A stretch of 5,502 nucleotides of DNA from Candidatus Glassiibacteriota bacterium (lineage in GTDB: Bacteria; Gemmatimonadota; Glassbacteria; GWA2-58-10): positions 1 through 5,502 of the forward strand of contig JAFGTO010000473.1 in the NCBI GenBank assembly GCA_016934095.1, in the 5' to 3' direction. Both the position numbers and the translations under genes were made by a program. Below are positions 5,283 through 5,502 of this stretch, piece by piece. Below the pieces are notes generated by a model. The model saw only the letters and a list, made by a program, of their open reading frames with translations, had not been told where the DNA came from and made no database searches. Every line of letters begins with the position of its first letter. Positions within the stretch are counted from its first letter, which is position 1.

Positions 5283-5502
5283 TCAGGCGAATTCTTCACA
5301 GTCTTCCGGGTCGTGCCCGTGGAGGCGGAAAGTGATCCCGCCGTCCACTTCGTGGCCCATGGCCAGGGCGCCGCTGGCCCGGCTGCCTATGGCTATGGCG
5401 CCCGCGCTCCTCCTGAAGCTCAGGGCCACCGCGCCCGCTGCCGCCAGCAGCCCCAGGGAGATCGCACCAGCGGAGACCAGCCCGACACTCACCGCGCCCA
5501 CA
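5283..5502 (-). CDS. Gly/Ala-rich repeat protein, C-terminal part (continues past the right edge)
   Basis: The visible 72 codons end at TGA 5285-5283. The frame is still open at the window edge, and the GTG at 5501 need not be the start. The product shows about five degenerate 10-11-residue units, each opening with GA[VIL][SA][VILM][GS]: GAVSVG, GAISLG, GAVALS, GAIAIG, GALAMG. A sixth partial unit, GGITF, leads into a polar tail, LHGHDPEDCEEFA. Similar small-residue periodic stretches occur in uncharacterised bacterial proteins and could form a beta-solenoid-like stack or small-residue membrane segments. I do not recognise a family, and no catalytic motif is visible. Codon use is strongly GC-ending like the other genes, which supports real coding. 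It converges on the plus-strand operon across a 137-base gap and probably belongs to a separate unit. Confidence 0.55.
   Translation of the reverse strand, partial: VGAVSVGLVSAGAISLGLLAAAGAVALSFRRSAGAIAIGSRASGALAMGHEVDGGITFRLHGHDPEDCEEFA

Noticed and set aside
1..5502. Search for tRNA or rRNA genes, CRISPR arrays, insertion sequences or attachment sites
   Set aside because: No spaced direct repeats, transposase motifs, terminal inverted repeats or tRNA-like cloverleaf sequences were seen on reading both strands.

Overview
This is a GC-rich, densely coded bacterial window, probably from a Gram-negative (diderm) organism: one gene encodes a lipoprotein with a lipobox, and two encode Sec-exported proteins of families that act at the outer membrane or in the periplasm. 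Combining a 2-oxoacid:ferredoxin oxidoreductase gene with a GltD-like flavoprotein suggests an anaerobe or facultative anaerobe. The mix of LPP20, CsgG/FlgO-like, PEGA and FGE-like domains is common in FCB-group and candidate-phylum genomes. That placement is an inference; no taxonomic marker gene is present.

Left block (1-979, minus strand): a short operon reads leftward out of the window. A consensus-like sigma70 promoter (951-979) drives the gamma subunit of a 2-oxoacid:acceptor oxidoreductase (295-906). It is followed by the N-terminus of a GltD-like FAD/Fe-S oxidoreductase (1-219), which apparently begins at a CTG codon. The alpha and beta subunits would be expected further left, outside the window.

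Divergent intergenic region (934-1266): it holds the minus-strand promoter and at least two clear inverted repeats, one of them a 12-bp GC-rich stem. No plus-strand promoter is convincing. The last bases carry a strong Shine-Dalgarno for the plus-strand operon.

Central block (1267-5145, plus strand): three tightly packed genes form one operon, with a 7-base gap and then a 4-base ATGA overlap. They encode (i) a small LPP20-like lipoprotein, (ii) a secreted larger paralog of it with an extra C-terminal domain, and (iii) a 696-residue exported multidomain protein. The third protein reads CsgG/FlgO-like domain, FlgT-C-like domain, three PEGA-like repeats, then an FGE-sulfatase-fold domain without the catalytic cysteine pair. 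I read this as an uncharacterised envelope complex related in parts to the FlgO/FlgP/FlgT and CsgG families. The lipoprotein would anchor it at the outer membrane, and the third protein would present a binding domain on a PEGA stalk. This is the most interesting system in the window.

Right block (5146-5502): a convergent intergenic region with small hairpins, then the C-terminal part of a minus-strand gene. Its product is made of degenerate 10-11-residue Gly/Ala repeats and ends in an acidic tail.
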